A DNA stretch of 7,925 nt. Origin: DATBAK01 sp036787815 (lineage in GTDB: Bacteria; Actinomycetota; Acidimicrobiia; IMCC26256; PALSA-610). Below, in pieces: positions 7,457-7,925 of this stretch. Position numbers and translations under genes: made by a program. The DNA lies in the NCBI GenBank assembly GCA_036787815.1, contig DAIQOP010000179.1, positions 1 to 7,925 on the forward strand, written 5' to 3'. The notes under the pieces were generated by a model, which saw nothing but the letters and a program-made list of their open reading frames with translations, ran no database searches and was not told the origin of the DNA. The number at the start of each line of letters is the position of its first letter. Positions within the stretch are counted from its first letter, which is position 1.

Positions 7457-7501
7457 GGATGCTCCCGCTCGACACCCGTTCGGACCCGCCGAGGGCGCCG
7501 G

Positions 7502-7507
7502 AGGTTA
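7502..7507 (-). promoter_or_regulatory. Candidate -10 box for the sigma/anti-sigma operon
   Basis: TAACCT on the minus strand lies 45 bases before the sigma GTG start, giving a leader near 38 bases. The -35 position, 17 bases upstream, falls inside the 18-bp palindrome and has no TTG. I also saw no clear GGAAC-type ECF -35, so autoregulation is not evident. The evidence is weak. Confidence 0.3.
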
Positions 7508-7524
7508 CGCACCGGTCACTTCTG

Positions 7525-7542
7525 TGCTCGCGATCGCGAGCA
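7525..7542. promoter_or_regulatory. 18-bp perfect palindrome, candidate operator
   Basis: TGCTCGCGATCGCGAGCA is perfectly self-complementary and lies between rpmG and the sigma gene, at the expected -35 region of the sigma candidate promoter. The size suits a dimeric helix-turn-helix regulator. It could instead be a second stem of the rpmG terminator region, but a loop-free palindrome followed by no T-run is a poor terminator. Confidence 0.5.
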
Positions 7543-7548
7543 TGAGGG

Positions 7549-7578
7549 GGGCGCGGCAGGGCGCCGGAGGCCGCGCCC
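7549..7578 (-). terminator. GC hairpin after rpmG, probable terminator
   Basis: GGGCGCGGC (7570-7578 on the minus strand) pairs perfectly with GCCGCGCCC (7549-7557), a 9-bp stem with a 12-base loop that itself contains GGCGCC. It begins 4 bases after the rpmG stop. A C-run rather than a T-run follows. Similar stems follow rplA and rplL, suggesting a shared style of transcript punctuation. Confidence 0.6.
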
Positions 7579-7582
7579 GTGG

Positions 7583-7744
7583 TTAGCGCGTCTCCCGGTG
7601 CAGCGTGTGCTGGCGGTCCCAGCGGCAGTACTTCTTCATCTCGATGCGCTCGCGGTCGTTGATCTTGCTCTTCATCGTGATGTAGTTCCGCCGCTTGCAG
7701 ACCTCACACGCCAGCGTGACCTTGATGCGCTTTTCGTTCGCCAT
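7583..7744 (-). CDS. rpmG: Ribosomal protein bL33 with incomplete zinc ribbon
   Basis: 53-residue 50S subunit protein located near the E site. It begins MANEKRIKVTLACEVCKRRN and ends HTLHRETR, both typical of bL33. Zinc-binding forms carry two CxxC pairs. Here the first pair is intact (C13, C16), but the second is C40-R-W-D43, so the fourth cysteine is replaced by aspartate. The reading frame is intact on both sides and the GAC codon is two changes away from a Cys codon, so a simple frameshift is excluded. The ATG start at 7742-7744 has GGAG eight bases upstream, inside a repeat shared with the rplK leader. A GC hairpin follows the TAA stop. It is too short for most automatic gene calls. Confidence 0.96.
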   Translation of the reverse strand: MANEKRIKVTLACEVCKRRNYITMKSKINDRERIEMKKYCRWDRQHTLHRETR

Positions 7745-7747
7745 GCT

Positions 7748-7823
7748 TATTGCTCCGCTTCCGCTTCGCTGCTTCCGCTCGCCTGGGGGCTCGCTCCATT
7801 CGCTGCGCTCGCTACGCGGACGC
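7748..7823 (-). repeat. Dispersed intergenic repeat, copy B (before rpmG)
   Basis: This 76-base second copy of the element at 5225-5302 has 72 of 78 aligned columns identical. The hairpin zone differs (GCC-TGGG-GGC instead of GCCC-GAGA-GGGC) and is 2 bases shorter. It ends 3 bases before the rpmG ATG, the same relative position as copy A before rplK, and carries the GGAG that probably serves as ribosome site. Between it and the tuf stop lie about 46 bases with no clear promoter or terminator. Confidence 0.9.
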
Positions 7824-7869
7824 GGGACGGGAGTGAGTCGCTACTGGCGCGGCTCCGCTATTGGGTGAA

Positions 7870-7925
7870 CTACTTGTTGATCTTGATGACTCGGCCGGCA
7901 CCGACGGTACGGCCACCCTCACGGA
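7870..7925 (-). CDS. tuf: Elongation factor Tu, C-terminal end only
   Basis: The last 17 codons and the stop (TAG, 7870-7872) are present. They read REGGRTVGAGRVIKINK, the conserved end of EF-Tu domain 3, which delivers aminoacyl-tRNA to the ribosome as a GTP complex. The 5' part is beyond the window edge. A tuf gene just upstream of rpmG is consistent with the str/rpoB neighbourhood of many bacteria. The short segment cannot distinguish tufA from tufB. Confidence 0.95.
   Translation of the reverse strand, partial: REGGRTVGAGRVIKINK

Larger units (their letters stand above)
7493..7570. repeat. 12-bp direct repeats flanking the palindrome
   Basis: GGGCGCCGGAGG occurs exactly at 7493-7504 and 7559-7570, 66 bases apart start to start. 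The 18-bp palindrome lies between them. The copy at 7559-7570 lies in the loop of the rpmG hairpin; the other overlaps the TAACCT box before the sigma gene. Chance is possible in GC-rich DNA, but a 12-base exact match over this distance is notable. Confidence 0.6.

Overview
The window is GC-rich bacterial DNA with every recognisable gene on the minus strand. The gene order on that strand is tuf (3' end), rpmG, an ECF sigma / zinc anti-sigma pair, tRNA-Trp(CCA), secE, nusG, rplK, rplA, rplJ, rplL and rpoB (5' two thirds). This is the widely conserved translation / RNA polymerase block of bacterial chromosomes. RpoB wording (GRGAWLEFEIDKKD, ERLVRDDVLTSIHIEEHEID), the acidic N-terminal extension of NusG, the start MNRQTKRQMAK of SecE and the composition point to Actinomycetota. 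A deep lineage such as Acidimicrobiia is possible, but that class assignment is inference.

Layout from high to low coordinates (direction of transcription). tuf ends at 7870 and is followed by a 76-bp repeat copy that runs up to rpmG. rpmG is closed by a strong GC hairpin. An 18-bp perfect palindrome and a TAACCT box lie before the ECF sigma gene, whose 3' end overlaps the anti-sigma start by 11 bases. tRNA-Trp follows after 44 bases with no visible terminator, then secE, then nusG, which abuts or overlaps the secE stop. A second copy of the repeat fills most of the nusG-rplK gap. rplK and rplA encode L11 and L1. A GC hairpin follows rplA, then a 215-base leader with a 14-bp tandem duplication precedes rplJ (L10 with a 70-residue acidic tail). 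A 13-bp triplicate lies between rplJ and rplL. After rplL come another GC hairpin and a 344-base spacer with a good promoter candidate (TTGCAA, 17 bases, TATCCT), then rpoB.

How the genes work together: L11, L1, L10 and L7/L12 build the factor-binding stalk and L1 stalk of the 50S subunit, where EF-Tu acts. NusG and RpoB belong to the transcription machinery and SecE to the protein export channel. The sigma/anti-sigma pair is the only accessory-looking cargo, set inside an otherwise housekeeping block.

I found no CRISPR array, transposase, phage gene or new defence-like system. The most unusual points are the duplicated leader repeat before rplK and rpmG, a three-cysteine L33, the acidic L10 tail, the short tandem repeats in two adjacent r-protein spacers, and the palindrome upstream of the sigma gene.
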